Source: Shewanella cutis (GTDB taxonomy: Bacteria; Pseudomonadota; Gammaproteobacteria; Enterobacterales; Shewanellaceae). Taken from it: DNA of 64,000 nucleotides. A program made the translations under genes and the position numbers. The stretch is taken from the NCBI RefSeq assembly GCF_022410515.1, contig NZ_JACSDI010000021.1:1-64000 (forward strand), read 5' to 3'. The notes beneath the pieces were generated by a model, which saw only the letters and a program-made list of their open reading frames with translations, did not search any database and was not told the origin of the DNA. Shown piece by piece: positions 9,274 through 18,333 of the stretch (position 1 is the stretch's first letter; every line of letters begins with the position of its first letter).

Positions 9274-10236
9274 ATGACCATTTTAACCCCTCTGTTTGCC
9301 GTCTTCGGGATCATGCTACTGGGCACACTTGTGCAAAAACTGCGTTTTCTCCCAGTAGAAACCGACCAAGTGCTTAATCAATATGTTTACTATATTGCGT
9401 TTCCTGCCGTTCTCTTGATTGCTCTGGCACAGCAACCGATTGAGGAAATTCTGCAATGGCGGTTTATCGCGGGCTACAGTGCCGCCATGCTGGTGATTTA
9501 TATCATTTGTATTGGTATATCCTTTGTCGCCAACCCTAAGCAACACGCTATTGCGGCAGTTCGCGCCCTCAATGCCACTTTTGGCAATACCGCATTTATT
9601 GGTATCCCGCTGTTGATCATTTTGTTTCCTGAGCAGCAAAGTGCTTTAGTGGCCGCCGCCATCGCCAGTTTACTGTCCGTGCTTATGTTTGCCGTTGCAT
9701 TAGTTTCGCTTGAGCTCACTACCAATACGCAAAGAAAACATCATGCCCTAGTGATTATGTGTTTAGCCGTCACTAAAAACCCCATCGTTATCGGCTGCTT
9801 TATCGGCATGAGTATCTCGGCGCTTGGGATCACACTGCCGTCTGGCCTGGCATTAATGATCCAACAAATAGGTAATACCTCAAGCCCCTGCGCCCTATTT
9901 GCCGTGGGCATGGTATTAGCTAAAGCCATGCGTTACCAAAAAGATAGTAAGTTATTCAGCCTGACAAATTTTGTCGAACTGTGCCTTATCAACCTCTTTA
10001 AATTAATCCTACAACCCGCATTGGTTTTCTTCATGCTTAAAAGCATTGGCGTTACAGGAGATTACTTAGTAATGGGCGTTATCCTCAGTGCCTTACCTAC
10101 GGCGGCCAGTGTCTATTTACTTGCTCAGCGCTATAACACCCAAGCCTCAACCAGTGCGCAGGGGATATTATTTGGCACTATTGTGACTTTTTTCAGCTTG
10201 CCCATTTTAGAACAACTTGTTAAAACCTATTCATAA
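9274..10236 (+). CDS. AEC-family permease (auxin efflux carrier-like)
   Basis: An inner-membrane carrier of the AEC family with about ten hydrophobic helices in the usual five-plus-five arrangement. The first helix is ILTPLFAVFGIMLLGTLVQK; the family sequence NATFGNTAFIGIPLLI is present near residue 105. Family members export or take up small organic acids (for example malonate or malate); the substrate here is unknown. The ATG at 9274 has GAGGG directly upstream; a GTG at 9265 gives three extra residues. The divergent LysR gene probably controls it. Confidence 0.87.
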   Translation: MTILTPLFAVFGIMLLGTLVQKLRFLPVETDQVLNQYVYYIAFPAVLLIALAQQPIEEILQWRFIAGYSAAMLVIYIICIGISFVANPKQHAIAAVRALNATFGNTAFIGIPLLIILFPEQQSALVAAAIASLLSVLMFAVALVSLELTTNTQRKHHALVIMCLAVTKNPIVIGCFIGMSISALGITLPSGLALMIQQIGNTSSPCALFAVGMVLAKAMRYQKDSKLFSLTNFVELCLINLFKLILQPALVFFMLKSIGVTGDYLVMGVILSALPTAASVYLLAQRYNTQASTSAQGILFGTIVTFFSLPILEQLVKTYS

Positions 10237-10295
10237 ACAAGCTATTAGACTTTAGCTTGTCGCAATATGTCGATTATTCACCGAAAGTCACTTTA

Positions 10296-10311
10296 CTGTA
10301 TATAAAATCAG
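10296..10311. promoter_or_regulatory. LexA (SOS) box, imperfect
   Basis: CTGTATATAAAATCAG fits CTGT-N8-ACAG except one base in the right half. It lies 55-70 bases upstream of recN and 6 bases before a perfect SOS box; recN genes of enterobacteria also carry several LexA boxes. Confidence 0.75.
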
Positions 10312-10317
10312 TATATA

Positions 10318-10333
10318 CTGTTTATCAATACAG
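10318..10333. promoter_or_regulatory. LexA (SOS) box, perfect
   Basis: CTGTTTATCAATACAG is a full CTGT-N8-ACAG match, 33 bases before the recN start codon. With the weaker box at 10296 it gives a tandem pair 22 bases apart, which predicts tight repression and strong DNA-damage induction of recN. Confidence 0.88.
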
Positions 10334-10365
10334 TGATTTGGTAAGTTTTTCGACAGGAACTCACT

Positions 10366-12024
10366 ATGCTTTGCCAACTCAGCATCAATAATTTCGCTAT
10401 CGTCCGTTTTCTCGAACTGGATTTTCGCCCCGGTATGACCAGCATTACCGGCGAAACTGGCGCTGGTAAATCCATCGCCATCGACGCCTTAGGCCTGTGC
10501 CTAGGCAATCGCGCCGATGCCAGCAGCGTACGTCCTGGCGCGAGTAAAACCGAAGTCAGTGCCCGATTTTCGCTGCACGATGTTCCCCTTGCTAAACGTT
10601 GGCTCGAGGATAACGATCTCGAACTTGATGATGAGTGTATTCTGCGTCGAACCATTGGTAGCGATGGCCGCTCACGCGCCTATATCAATGGCAACCCCGT
10701 ACCGTTAACTCAACTCAAATTACTCGGGCAATTACTTGTGGGGATCCATGGTCAGCACGCCCACCACGCCATGCTGAAGAGTGAACATCAACTCACCTTG
10801 CTCGACAGCTATGCTAACCATAGACTACTGATTGATACCGTCACGGCCAGTTATCAACGCTGCAAACAAATCGAAGCCGAACTCAAGCAATTAGAAGCCT
10901 CACAGCATGAACGTATTGCCCGTAAACAGCTGGTGCAATATCAAGTTGAAGAGTTAGATGAATTCGACCTCAAGGTCGGTGAATTTGAAGAAATTGAGCA
11001 AGAGCATAAACGCCTCGCCAATGGCACTGAACTGGTGGATAGCTGCCAAGCCAGCCTATATTTACTCACTGACGGAGAAGAGAGCAATATTGAGTCACTG
11101 CTTAACAAGGTAGTAAGCCTTGCCGAAAACCTGCAAAGCTACGACCCTGCATTGACCAATGTCAGCACAATGTTGAATGAAGCACTCATTCAAGTGCAAG
11201 AGAGTGCGGGAGAATTACAGCATTACCTGAGTAAACTCGAACTCGATCCAGCGCATTTTGCCTATCTAGAGGAAAGACTCTCAAAGGCCATGCAACTGGC
11301 ACGTAAGCACCATGTTAGCCCTGACAAATTAGCCGAGCATCATTTAGCACTCAAAGCGGAACTCACGACGCTCGATGACGATGAAACAAAGCTAGAAGAA
11401 ATCCAACTCCAAGTTGAAGCAAGTAAAACTGCATACTTAGCGAACGCACAAAAACTGAGCCTGAGTCGCGCCCGCTATGCAAAAGAGCTGGATAAACTGG
11501 TGACGCAATCCATCCACGAGCTGAATATGCCCAAGGGTAAGTTCACCATTGAAGTGAATTTTAATCCCGATATCATGTCTGTAAATGGTAGCGATAACAT
11601 CGAATTTATGGTCACAACCAACCCAGGACAGCCTTTACAACCGATTTCACGGGTCGCCTCTGGCGGTGAATTGTCCCGTATCGGTTTAGGCATCCAAGTG
11701 ATTACCGCGAAAAAGGTTGCAACACCTACCCTTATTTTTGATGAAGTGGATGTCGGAATTTCAGGCCCGACCGCTGCTGTGGTTGGCAGAATGCTGCGTA
11801 GCTTAGGGGAATCGACTCAAGTGCTTTGTGTAACCCATTTACCTCAAGTTGCAGGTAATGGTCATCAACATATGTTTGTGAATAAATTCAACAAGGCTGG
11901 CAGTACGGAAACCACAATGACGCCTTTAGATAAGGAGCAACGTATCCAAGAATTAGCCAGACTTCTCGGTGGCGATACAATTACCTCTAACACTCTCGCC
12001 AATGCACGAGAACTATTACAGTAA
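10366..12024 (+). CDS. recN: DNA repair protein RecN
   Basis: SMC-like ATPase that acts at double-strand breaks and promotes sister-chromatid cohesion during SOS. Of its 552 aa, the N-terminal Walker A is GETGAGKSIAIDAL (about 29-42), with HGQHAHHAML of the family after it. A long coiled-coil arm follows (about 160-400), then the ABC signature SRVASGGELSRIGLGIQV and the Walker B with D-loop LIFDEVDVGISGPTAAVVG. Length equals that of E. coli RecN (553). The ATG has an AGGA ribosome binding site. Two LexA boxes lie in its promoter, so it should be DNA-damage inducible. Confidence 0.97.
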   Translation: MLCQLSINNFAIVRFLELDFRPGMTSITGETGAGKSIAIDALGLCLGNRADASSVRPGASKTEVSARFSLHDVPLAKRWLEDNDLELDDECILRRTIGSDGRSRAYINGNPVPLTQLKLLGQLLVGIHGQHAHHAMLKSEHQLTLLDSYANHRLLIDTVTASYQRCKQIEAELKQLEASQHERIARKQLVQYQVEELDEFDLKVGEFEEIEQEHKRLANGTELVDSCQASLYLLTDGEESNIESLLNKVVSLAENLQSYDPALTNVSTMLNEALIQVQESAGELQHYLSKLELDPAHFAYLEERLSKAMQLARKHHVSPDKLAEHHLALKAELTTLDDDETKLEEIQLQVEASKTAYLANAQKLSLSRARYAKELDKLVTQSIHELNMPKGKFTIEVNFNPDIMSVNGSDNIEFMVTTNPGQPLQPISRVASGGELSRIGLGIQVITAKKVATPTLIFDEVDVGISGPTAAVVGRMLRSLGESTQVLCVTHLPQVAGNGHQHMFVNKFNKAGSTETTMTPLDKEQRIQELARLLGGDTITSNTLANARELLQ

Positions 12025-12069
12025 GAGCACTATTACAGTAAGCCACAGCAAAGAGAATAACGCGTGATA

Positions 12070-12104
12070 GCCAATGCCTTATCGACAACAGATAAGGCAT
12101 TGGC
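12070..12104. terminator. Hairpin between convergent recN and pgpA
   Basis: GCCAATGCCTTATC and its exact complement form a 14-bp stem with a 7-base loop. The flanks are AT-rich without a long T-run. It lies between the two converging genes and probably ends transcripts from both sides. Confidence 0.65.
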
Positions 12105-12160
12105 ATTTATAAGGTAACGAACTTCTGGCTCGGTTAACTAAGATGAATAACCTAAAGATA

Positions 12161-12655
12161 TTATTGGCTAATAACGACAATCACTTGCAGACAAATAAGT
12201 GCAAAAAAACCAGCTAACACATCGTCGATCATAATGCCAAAACCACCTTCAACTTTGGCATCAAGCCATCGAATCGGCCAAGGTTTTAGGATGTCGAATA
12301 GCCGAAACAGCACAAAACCGACAGCGAGCCACAGAATACCGGCGGGGGCGGCAATCATAGTGATCAATAAACCTGCAACTTCATCCCATACAATCGCACC
12401 ATGGTCATGTACCCCCATGTCCTTAGCGGCCTTATCACAGATATAAATCCCTGCAATCACGCACACTAAGGTCACGGCTAAATACCAACTCAAGGGCAAT
12501 TGCGCCAACAACAAATAGAGCGGAACGGCCGCCAAAGTGCCAAAGGTGCCGGGCGCCTTAGCTGCTAAACCACTGCCAAAACCTAATGCTAAAAAATGGA
12601 TCGGATTTTTAAGGGACAGGCGCGACAGCGCCTGATCTTGGGATAACAACTTCAT
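12161..12655 (-). CDS. pgpA: Phosphatidylglycerophosphatase A
   Basis: Inner-membrane enzyme that dephosphorylates phosphatidylglycerol phosphate to phosphatidylglycerol. It has 164 aa with several membrane helices. The PgpA motifs are present: GFGSGLAAKAPGTFGTLAA at about 26-44, WDEVAGLLI, and near the end FDILKPWPIRWLD followed by GGFGIMIDDVLAG, whose acidic residues are the expected active site. Its start overlaps the thiL stop by one base (TAATG), indicating coupled translation. Confidence 0.95.
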   Translation of the reverse strand: MKLLSQDQALSRLSLKNPIHFLALGFGSGLAAKAPGTFGTLAAVPLYLLLAQLPLSWYLAVTLVCVIAGIYICDKAAKDMGVHDHGAIVWDEVAGLLITMIAAPAGILWLAVGFVLFRLFDILKPWPIRWLDAKVEGGFGIMIDDVLAGFFALICLQVIVVISQ

Positions 12656-13611
12656 TAAAAATGCTCAAAACCATGGTACGGTGGCGTAAATAGCTCACCA
12701 TTAAGTTGCAACTTAAGCTTACTGCCCGCACAGATTTGCCCAACACGAACAAACTTAGTACCTGCATGGCTGAGGGCAGTTTCTAACGCACCTTTTTGCG
12801 CCTCTGGCACAGTAAAAAGCAGCTCATAATCCTCGCCACCCGTGAGTGCGTAACCTAAAGCATGCTCTTCACTCACGGTGTCTTGCATCGCACGCGATAA
12901 AGGAATAGCGCCAACATCAACCACCGCACCGACCTTCGATGCTTTGAGGATATGCCCAATATCCGAGATAAAACCATCGGATAGATCGATGGCGCTGGAT
13001 GCCAAAGAGCGCAATGATTGCCCAGCTAATACTCTCGGTGTCGGACGATAATGGCGATTAATTAAGAACTCTTTATGCTCTGCTCGCGCATGCTGCACGC
13101 CGCGGATCAAGTCCAGCCCTAACGCAGAATCACCAAGCGTCCCCGTCACATAGATCCAGTCGCCAGCTTTAGCACCATGACGAGTCAATGCTTTACCTTG
13201 CGGCACTTGTCCATGCACTGTGATATTAATCGCTCTGGGACCACGGGTTGTGTCACCACCAATTAAGGCAATACCGTAATAATCTGCCGCTTCAAACAGG
13301 CCTTCACTAAAACCACTTAGCCATGTCTCGTTAACCTCTGGCAAAGTGAGTGCAAGCGTCATCCACGCAGGCTCAGCCCCCATTGCCGCTAAATCAGAAA
13401 GATTTACCGCTAAGGCTTTGTAACCTAAGGCTTGAGGTGGAATATCAGGGAAGAAGTGAACATTTTCGACTAAGGTATCGCAGGAAATTGCGATCGACTT
13501 GTTTTCGGCGGGCTGCACAAGGGCGCAATCGTCACCAATACTTAATTTAACATCACGGCGCGTTGGGCCGCGGTGATTGAAATAACATTCAATAAGTTGG
13601 AATTCTTTCAC
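12655..13611 (-). CDS. thiL: Thiamine-monophosphate kinase
   Basis: ATP-dependent kinase that turns thiamine monophosphate into the cofactor thiamine diphosphate. The 318-aa protein has AIR-synthase-type N- and C-domains. Conserved stretches are LSIGDDCALVQP, VNLSDLAAMGAEPAWMTLAL, IGGDTTRGP, GDWIYVTGTLGDSALGL, IDLSDGFISDIGHI and LTGGEDYELLF. It uses a GTG start with no strong ribosome binding site; the N-terminus nevertheless aligns with E. coli ThiL. It forms an operon with pgpA and is separated from nusB by a terminator hairpin. Confidence 0.96.
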   Translation of the reverse strand: MKEFQLIECYFNHRGPTRRDVKLSIGDDCALVQPAENKSIAISCDTLVENVHFFPDIPPQALGYKALAVNLSDLAAMGAEPAWMTLALTLPEVNETWLSGFSEGLFEAADYYGIALIGGDTTRGPRAINITVHGQVPQGKALTRHGAKAGDWIYVTGTLGDSALGLDLIRGVQHARAEHKEFLINRHYRPTPRVLAGQSLRSLASSAIDLSDGFISDIGHILKASKVGAVVDVGAIPLSRAMQDTVSEEHALGYALTGGEDYELLFTVPEAQKGALETALSHAGTKFVRVGQICAGSKLKLQLNGELFTPPYHGFEHF

Positions 13612-13655
13612 TGTACAGTTTGGCGCGACTCACATCGGCCACCTTTGTTAGCAAT

Positions 13656-13682
13656 GAAAAACGGTATCCTAAGATACCGTTT
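13656..13682 (-). terminator. Rho-independent terminator after nusB
   Basis: AAACGGTATC and GATACCGTTT form a perfect 10-bp stem with a four-base loop. On the minus strand it is followed by TTTTTC, ending the nrdR-rib-nusB transcript before thiL. Confidence 0.78.
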
Positions 13683-13689
13683 GTCCTTA

Positions 13690-14094
13690 TTACTTACGTG
13701 CAACCAGTTTGTCGAGTAATCCATTAACAAACTTATGGCTTTCATCCGCACCGAAAGCTTTAGCCAATTCAATCGCCTCGTTAATGGCAACTTTAAATGG
13801 CACATCTTTACGGAAAGTCAACTCATAGGCAGCTAAGCGAACTATGGCTTTCTCCACTGGAGACACCTCATCAATGGGGCGATCTAAGTGTGGAATGATC
13901 AACTCATCCAGTTGGGTTTTCTTAGTTGCGACGCCTGCAAATAGCTCACGAAAATAAGCTACGTCTACACCATCGAGACTCTGTTCAGTTAAAAACTCAT
14001 GCTCGACATCGGCAATATTATTCCCGCTTAGTTGCCATGAATAGATGGCTTGAACGGCTAAACGGCGGGCCTTGCGGCGCTCAGAAGGCTTCAT
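13690..14094 (-). CDS. nusB: Transcription antitermination factor NusB
   Basis: All-helical RNA-binding protein that, with NusE (ribosomal protein S10), binds boxA RNA and supports rRNA transcription antitermination. It has 134 aa. The N-terminal ERRKARRLAVQAIYSWQLSG and the C-terminal FKVAINEAIELAKAFGADES and FVNGLLDKLV are hallmarks. It follows ribH by 14 bases, the usual gene pair in gammaproteobacteria, and has an AGGA ribosome binding site. Confidence 0.97.
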   Translation of the reverse strand: MKPSERRKARRLAVQAIYSWQLSGNNIADVEHEFLTEQSLDGVDVAYFRELFAGVATKKTQLDELIIPHLDRPIDEVSPVEKAIVRLAAYELTFRKDVPFKVAINEAIELAKAFGADESHKFVNGLLDKLVARK

Positions 14095-14108
14095 TATGTT
14101 TCCTACTA

Positions 14109-14585
14109 TTACAACTGTTGTTCAAGCTGTTGCAGAACGTTGACCATTTCAAGCAAGCTTAGTGCAGCTTCGCCGCCCTTGTTACCCGCTTTAGTACCTG
14201 AACGCTCAATAGCTTGTTCAATGGTATCTGTAGTCAATACACCGAAAGCAACGGGCAGATCGAACTCTAATGCAATTTGAGCCAGACCTTTGTTACATTC
14301 GCCTGCAACAAAATCAAAGTGAGGGGTACCACCACGGATTACCGCACCAAGTGCAATAATGCCGTCAAACTTACCACTTGCAGCAACACGACGTGCAGCC
14401 AGCGGTAACTCAACCGCACCAGGTACACGGACGACAGTGATGTTTTCATCACTGACTTGGCCAAAACGTTTCAGCGTGTCAAGTGCACCTTCAAGCAGGC
14501 TTTCGACTAAAAAGCTGTTAAAACGCGAAATTACAATCGCAACTTTGGCATTCTTCGCTTCGATATTACCTTGAACTACGTTCAT
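14109..14585 (-). CDS. ribH: 6,7-dimethyl-8-ribityllumazine synthase
   Basis: Joins the ribityl-aminopyrimidine with dihydroxybutanone phosphate, the penultimate riboflavin step; the enzyme forms large capsid-like or pentameric assemblies. The 158 aa show ISRFNSFLVESLLEGALDTL, VPGAVELPLAARR, IALGAVIRGGTPHFDFVA with the catalytic His near residue 89, and FGVLTTDTIEQAIERSG. It lies between ribB(X) and nusB in the riboflavin operon. A clear ribosome binding site (AGG) precedes the ATG. Confidence 0.97.
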   Translation of the reverse strand: MNVVQGNIEAKNAKVAIVISRFNSFLVESLLEGALDTLKRFGQVSDENITVVRVPGAVELPLAARRVAASGKFDGIIALGAVIRGGTPHFDFVAGECNKGLAQIALEFDLPVAFGVLTTDTIEQAIERSGTKAGNKGGEAALSLLEMVNVLQQLEQQL

Positions 14586-14725
14586 TTTCTTACCTAATTT
14601 AGCTAAAGCACCCAGCTCTGGGCGAAAAGTGGCGACATGATACCACAGTCAATTGCCCACAGCCTTATGCAAATGATAGAAATGGTTAATTTTACCTTAG
14701 TGCAACCTATTACCAGCTTAACCTG

Positions 14726-15829
14726 TTACTCAGCTACGTATTCGGTCACTTCAAGGCCAAAGCCTGAAAGTGAGTGATAACGTTTGGGCGAGCTTAAGAG
14801 TCGCATTTTTGTCACGCCTAAACTGGCCAGAATTTGTGAACCCACACCGACGCGGCGCGACGTACCTTGCCATTTAGCCGATACAGGCGTTTGACCTTGA
14901 TCTTCCGCTTCAAAGGCTTTGACTTTAGCGAGAATTTCACCGGAATGTTCTTGATTGCCAAGCAATACTAACACACCACCTTCGGCAGAAATCCGCGCCA
15001 TGGCTTTTTCCAGCGGCCAGCTACGTTGCTGATCACGTTCAGAGTGAAGTAGATCGTTAAACGTATTCTGTAAATGTACCCGCACTAAACAGTCAGGCTT
15101 CACCTCGCCTTTCACTAAGGCAAAGTGTAATTGATTGTCGATAGTATCCCTAAAGGTCACCATATCGAACTCACCAAAACGGGTTGGCAGTTTGCATTTG
15201 GCTTCACGCACAACGGTCGTTTCTTTGGTGTTACGGTATTCAATCAGGGCCGCAATAGTGCCGATTTTAATCCCATGTAATTCAGAGAAAATCTCTAAAT
15301 CTGGGCGACGGGCCATAGTGCCGTCTTCATTGAGGATCTCAACAATCACCCCTGATGGTTCAAGCCCCGCTAAACGGGCTAAATCACAGCCTGCTTCAGT
15401 GTGACCAGCGCGGGTTAATACGCCGCCGTCCTGCGCCATTAATGGGAAGATATGCCCAGGTTGAACTAAATCCGACGCTTTAGCATCTTTTGCTACGGCC
15501 GCTTTCACCGTCACCGCGCGATCGTGAGCCGAAATCCCTGTGGTTACGCCTTTTGCCGCTTCAATCGATACCGTAAAGTTAGTCGAAAACTGCGCATTGT
15601 TATTAGTCACCATCAAGGGCAGATTTAACTGCTGGCAACGGGCCTTGGTCATGGTTTGGCAGATTAACCCGCGGCCGTATTTCGCCATAAAGTTAATCGC
15701 TTCTGGCGTCACCATTTCGGCCGCCATGATCAGGTCGCCTTCGTTTTCTCTATCTTCGTCATCCATCAAAATAACCATTTTGCCTTGACGAATATCCTCG
15801 ATGATCTCTTCTATACTGTGCAGCGCCAT
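14726..15829 (-). CDS. ribB: 3,4-dihydroxy-2-butanone-4-phosphate synthase with degenerate GTP cyclohydrolase II-like tail (RibBX type)
   Basis: The N-terminal half (about 1-200) is a complete RibB, which converts ribulose-5-phosphate to dihydroxybutanone phosphate: MDDEDRENEGDLIMAAE, YGRGLICQTM, TGISAHDRAVTV, LTRAGHTEAGCDLARLAGL. The C-terminal half (about 205-367) has the fold-level pattern of RibA but not its active site. Where RibA carries a three-cysteine zinc site after RVHSE, this protein reads RVHLQNTFNDLLHSERDQ with no cysteine. It therefore should not make the first pyrimidine intermediate; a separate ribA is expected elsewhere. Similar variants are known in proteobacteria as RibBX. 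Automatic annotation will often call it bifunctional RibBA. Confidence 0.9.
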   Translation of the reverse strand: MALHSIEEIIEDIRQGKMVILMDDEDRENEGDLIMAAEMVTPEAINFMAKYGRGLICQTMTKARCQQLNLPLMVTNNNAQFSTNFTVSIEAAKGVTTGISAHDRAVTVKAAVAKDAKASDLVQPGHIFPLMAQDGGVLTRAGHTEAGCDLARLAGLEPSGVIVEILNEDGTMARRPDLEIFSELHGIKIGTIAALIEYRNTKETTVVREAKCKLPTRFGEFDMVTFRDTIDNQLHFALVKGEVKPDCLVRVHLQNTFNDLLHSERDQQRSWPLEKAMARISAEGGVLVLLGNQEHSGEILAKVKAFEAEDQGQTPVSAKWQGTSRRVGVGSQILASLGVTKMRLLSSPKRYHSLSGFGLEVTEYVAE

Positions 15830-15896
15830 TGTAGGACCTTTATGATTTTACTGTTGTTATGAAATTCTATACCTAAGTGAGCTAAGTGCCAGTGCC

Positions 15897-16553
15897 CTAA
15901 CGCACAAAGCCAGCACGGGCTAACATTTCCATGGTCACCCCACCGCCTTGGGTTTCTTTAGTATCAAAGCGCATTAAACGCTCTAAATAGCGGGCGATTA
16001 AGTCCACTTCAATATTCACCTTATCGCCGGCTTTTAAATCCACCAGCGTGGTTTCACCTGCGGTATGGGGCACAATCGTTAATCGAAAACGGTGTCCATC
16101 GACTTCGTTTACCGTCAGGCTCACACCATCAATCGTGATAGAACCTTTATGGGCAATATAGCGAGCAAGCTCCGTGGGAGCCGCTAACCAAAATTCGATT
16201 GCTTGACCACGAGCAAGACGCTGCTCAACAGTAGCAATCCCATCCACATGACCACTCACCATGTGTCCGCCAAGGCGAGTTGTCGGGGTAACCGCTTTTT
16301 CAAGATTGACCTTAGTACCCACTTTATAGTTTGCAAAACCTGTGAGACTGACAGTTTCAGCCGACACATCCGCCACATAGCCATCGGCTAATTGTTGCAC
16401 CACAGTCAAACATACACCGTTGGTGGCGATACTGTCGCCTAAACGCACATCGCTTAAATCCAGTTTGCCACTGGCGACCGTTAAACGAATATCATCGCCC
16501 TTACGTTCAAGCTTTCGCAGCGTGCCAACGGCCTCAATAATCCCAGTAAACAT
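15897..16553 (-). CDS. ribE: Riboflavin synthase, alpha subunit
   Basis: Dismutates two lumazine molecules to riboflavin and the pyrimidine precursor. It has 218 aa with two tandem lumazine-binding barrels: the first begins MFTGIIEAVGTLRKLERKG, the second around residue 98 at GGHMVSGHVDGIATVE. The conserved SIATNGVCLTV and SITIDGVSLTVNEV occupy matching places in the two repeats. Trimeric in known members. It lies 7 bases after ribD and 67 before ribB(X), in one transcription unit. Confidence 0.96.
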   Translation of the reverse strand: MFTGIIEAVGTLRKLERKGDDIRLTVASGKLDLSDVRLGDSIATNGVCLTVVQQLADGYVADVSAETVSLTGFANYKVGTKVNLEKAVTPTTRLGGHMVSGHVDGIATVEQRLARGQAIEFWLAAPTELARYIAHKGSITIDGVSLTVNEVDGHRFRLTIVPHTAGETTLVDLKAGDKVNIEVDLIARYLERLMRFDTKETQGGGVTMEMLARAGFVR

Positions 16554-16560
16554 GGTTAAC

Positions 16561-17706
16561 TCACTTATTTGCTAAAGATGGATTGGACTCGAGCCGCAAG
16601 GTAAAACGCGTATCCGCGCCCACTTTACGCTCATCGACCAGTTTGAGGGTCGGAATATCGGCCATCATTTGATAATCGGGTAATTCGAGTAGATTACGTC
16701 CTTGTGCGCCAAGAATTTTCATCGCTTGATACAGTACTAACTCATCGGCTAATCCCGCGCCGATAAAGGCACCTGCTAAGGTCGCGCCCGCTTCGATAAG
16801 CACCTGATTACAGCTTTTGCCTAAATAGCTTAAGAGTGTGGGCAGCGAGATGCGACCATCAATCGCCGGTAATTGAAGACAAGTCACATGGGACGGCAAC
16901 TGCGCCATAAAGGCTGGCGAGTATGGCTCAGTTGAGACTAATAAAATCGGCGATTCAATCGCAAGCAAGGCTGCCTTAATCAGCATGCGGCAGCGACTGT
17001 CTAAAATCACCCGTAGCGGTTGTAAAATTTGCGCCTCACTCAATAGTGAGTTAAGACTGCCAAGCTCTGAGTAGCGCACATTGAGGGATGGATCATCGGC
17101 CAGTACGGTTTCAATCCCAGTGACCAGTGCGCAGGCGCGCAAACGTAAGCGCTGCACATCGCGGCGAGCTTCGGGGCCTGTAATCCACTTAGAGACACCG
17201 TTGGATAATGCGGTTTTACCATCGAGACTCGCGGCAAGCTTTACCGTCACCCAAGGTAGGCCCGACTCCATGCGCTTCATAAAACCAAGATTTAAAGCAT
17301 AGGCCTCATCGCGATGTAAGCCGACATCCACTTGAATGCCCGCATCGCGCAGCATTTGAATACCGCGACCACCGACCTGCGGATTAGGATCTTCAACCGC
17401 CACCACGACTCGTTTTACGCCAATATTGATCAGCGCTAAGGCACACGGCGGCGTACGGCCATAATGGCTACAAGGTTCTAAGGTGACATACGCAGTCGCG
17501 CCACGAGCAAGCTCGCCAGCCATGCGCAGTGCATGCACCTCGGCGTGTGGCTCGCCAGCTTTTTGATGATAACCTTCACCTACAATCTGATTATCTTTTA
17601 CGATAACGCAGCCCACACTGGGATTGGGGCGAGTGGTAAAAAATCCTTTGCGAGCCAGTTGTATGGCTCGGCTCATCATCTGGTTATCGAGTTCTGACCA
17701 ATTCAT
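16561..17706 (-). CDS. ribD: Bifunctional riboflavin deaminase/reductase RibD
   Basis: Carries out the second and third steps of riboflavin synthesis. The N-terminal cytidine-deaminase-like domain (about 1-145) has the zinc and catalytic motifs HAEVHALRMAG and TLEPCSHYGRTPPCALALI. The C-terminal reductase domain (about 148-375) has WVTVKLAASLDGKTALSNG, WITGPEARRDVQRLR and a late QVLIEAGATLAGAFI. Length (381) is normal. It follows nrdR by 87 bases and is joined closely to ribE. Confidence 0.97.
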   Translation of the reverse strand: MNWSELDNQMMSRAIQLARKGFFTTRPNPSVGCVIVKDNQIVGEGYHQKAGEPHAEVHALRMAGELARGATAYVTLEPCSHYGRTPPCALALINIGVKRVVVAVEDPNPQVGGRGIQMLRDAGIQVDVGLHRDEAYALNLGFMKRMESGLPWVTVKLAASLDGKTALSNGVSKWITGPEARRDVQRLRLRACALVTGIETVLADDPSLNVRYSELGSLNSLLSEAQILQPLRVILDSRCRMLIKAALLAIESPILLVSTEPYSPAFMAQLPSHVTCLQLPAIDGRISLPTLLSYLGKSCNQVLIEAGATLAGAFIGAGLADELVLYQAMKILGAQGRNLLELPDYQMMADIPTLKLVDERKVGADTRFTLRLESNPSLANK

Positions 17707-17793
17707 ATAAACCCTATGAAATCTTGAGGAAGCGTGCCCGAATGCGGCGCAAAACGAGGCACTAACCTAAGCACGAACCTAAGATAACCCACG

Positions 17794-18243
17794 TTACTTT
17801 TGCAGTTTCGCAATCGCCTCACCAAATTCGGAGACATCTTCAAAGGCGCGATAAACCGAGGCGAAACGAATATAGGCGACTTTATCTAGGTTCATTAATT
17901 GTTCCATCATCAAGTTACCTATCATCTCGGATGGCACTTCACGCTCGCCAGTAGCCCGCAGTGTCGACTTAATTTTACTTAAGGCCTGCTCGATTTCATC
18001 CATGGACACGGGGCGCTTTTCGACCGCACGCAACATGCCCGCTTGCAGTTTTTCTTCATCGAAGGGTTGGCGCGTACCATCACGTTTAATCACCCGAGGC
18101 ATCACCAACTCGGCACCTTCGAAGGTGGTGAATCGTTCGTGGCATTCAGTGCATTCTCGACGGCGACGCACTTGATGGCCTTCCGCCACTAATCGGGAAT
18201 CGATCACTTTAGTATCTGTCGCGCTGCAAAATGGACAATGCAT
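17794..18243 (-). CDS. nrdR: Transcriptional repressor NrdR
   Basis: Nucleotide-sensing repressor of ribonucleotide reductase genes. It has 149 aa. The N-terminal zinc ribbon has CPFCSATDTKVIDSR and CTECHERFTTFE; an ATP-cone domain (about 49-139) begins VIKRDGTRQPFDEEKLQAGM. A strong ribosome binding site (AGGAGG) precedes it. It is the first gene of the riboflavin operon, its common position in gammaproteobacteria. Confidence 0.97.
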   Translation of the reverse strand: MHCPFCSATDTKVIDSRLVAEGHQVRRRRECTECHERFTTFEGAELVMPRVIKRDGTRQPFDEEKLQAGMLRAVEKRPVSMDEIEQALSKIKSTLRATGEREVPSEMIGNLMMEQLMNLDKVAYIRFASVYRAFEDVSEFGEAIAKLQK

Positions 18244-18333
18244 TGAGCCTCCTGCCGTGAATGGGGTATAGCCTTTGGCTTTACGATGCTATCTAAGATT
18301 AACTCGTTTGATTTAAGTCTACGATTTTAGCAA

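Noticed and set aside
14586..15896. Possible FMN riboswitch before ribB(X) or ribH
   Set aside because: The gaps (140 and 67 bases) are inside the operon and lack the conserved RFN-element blocks that I would expect.
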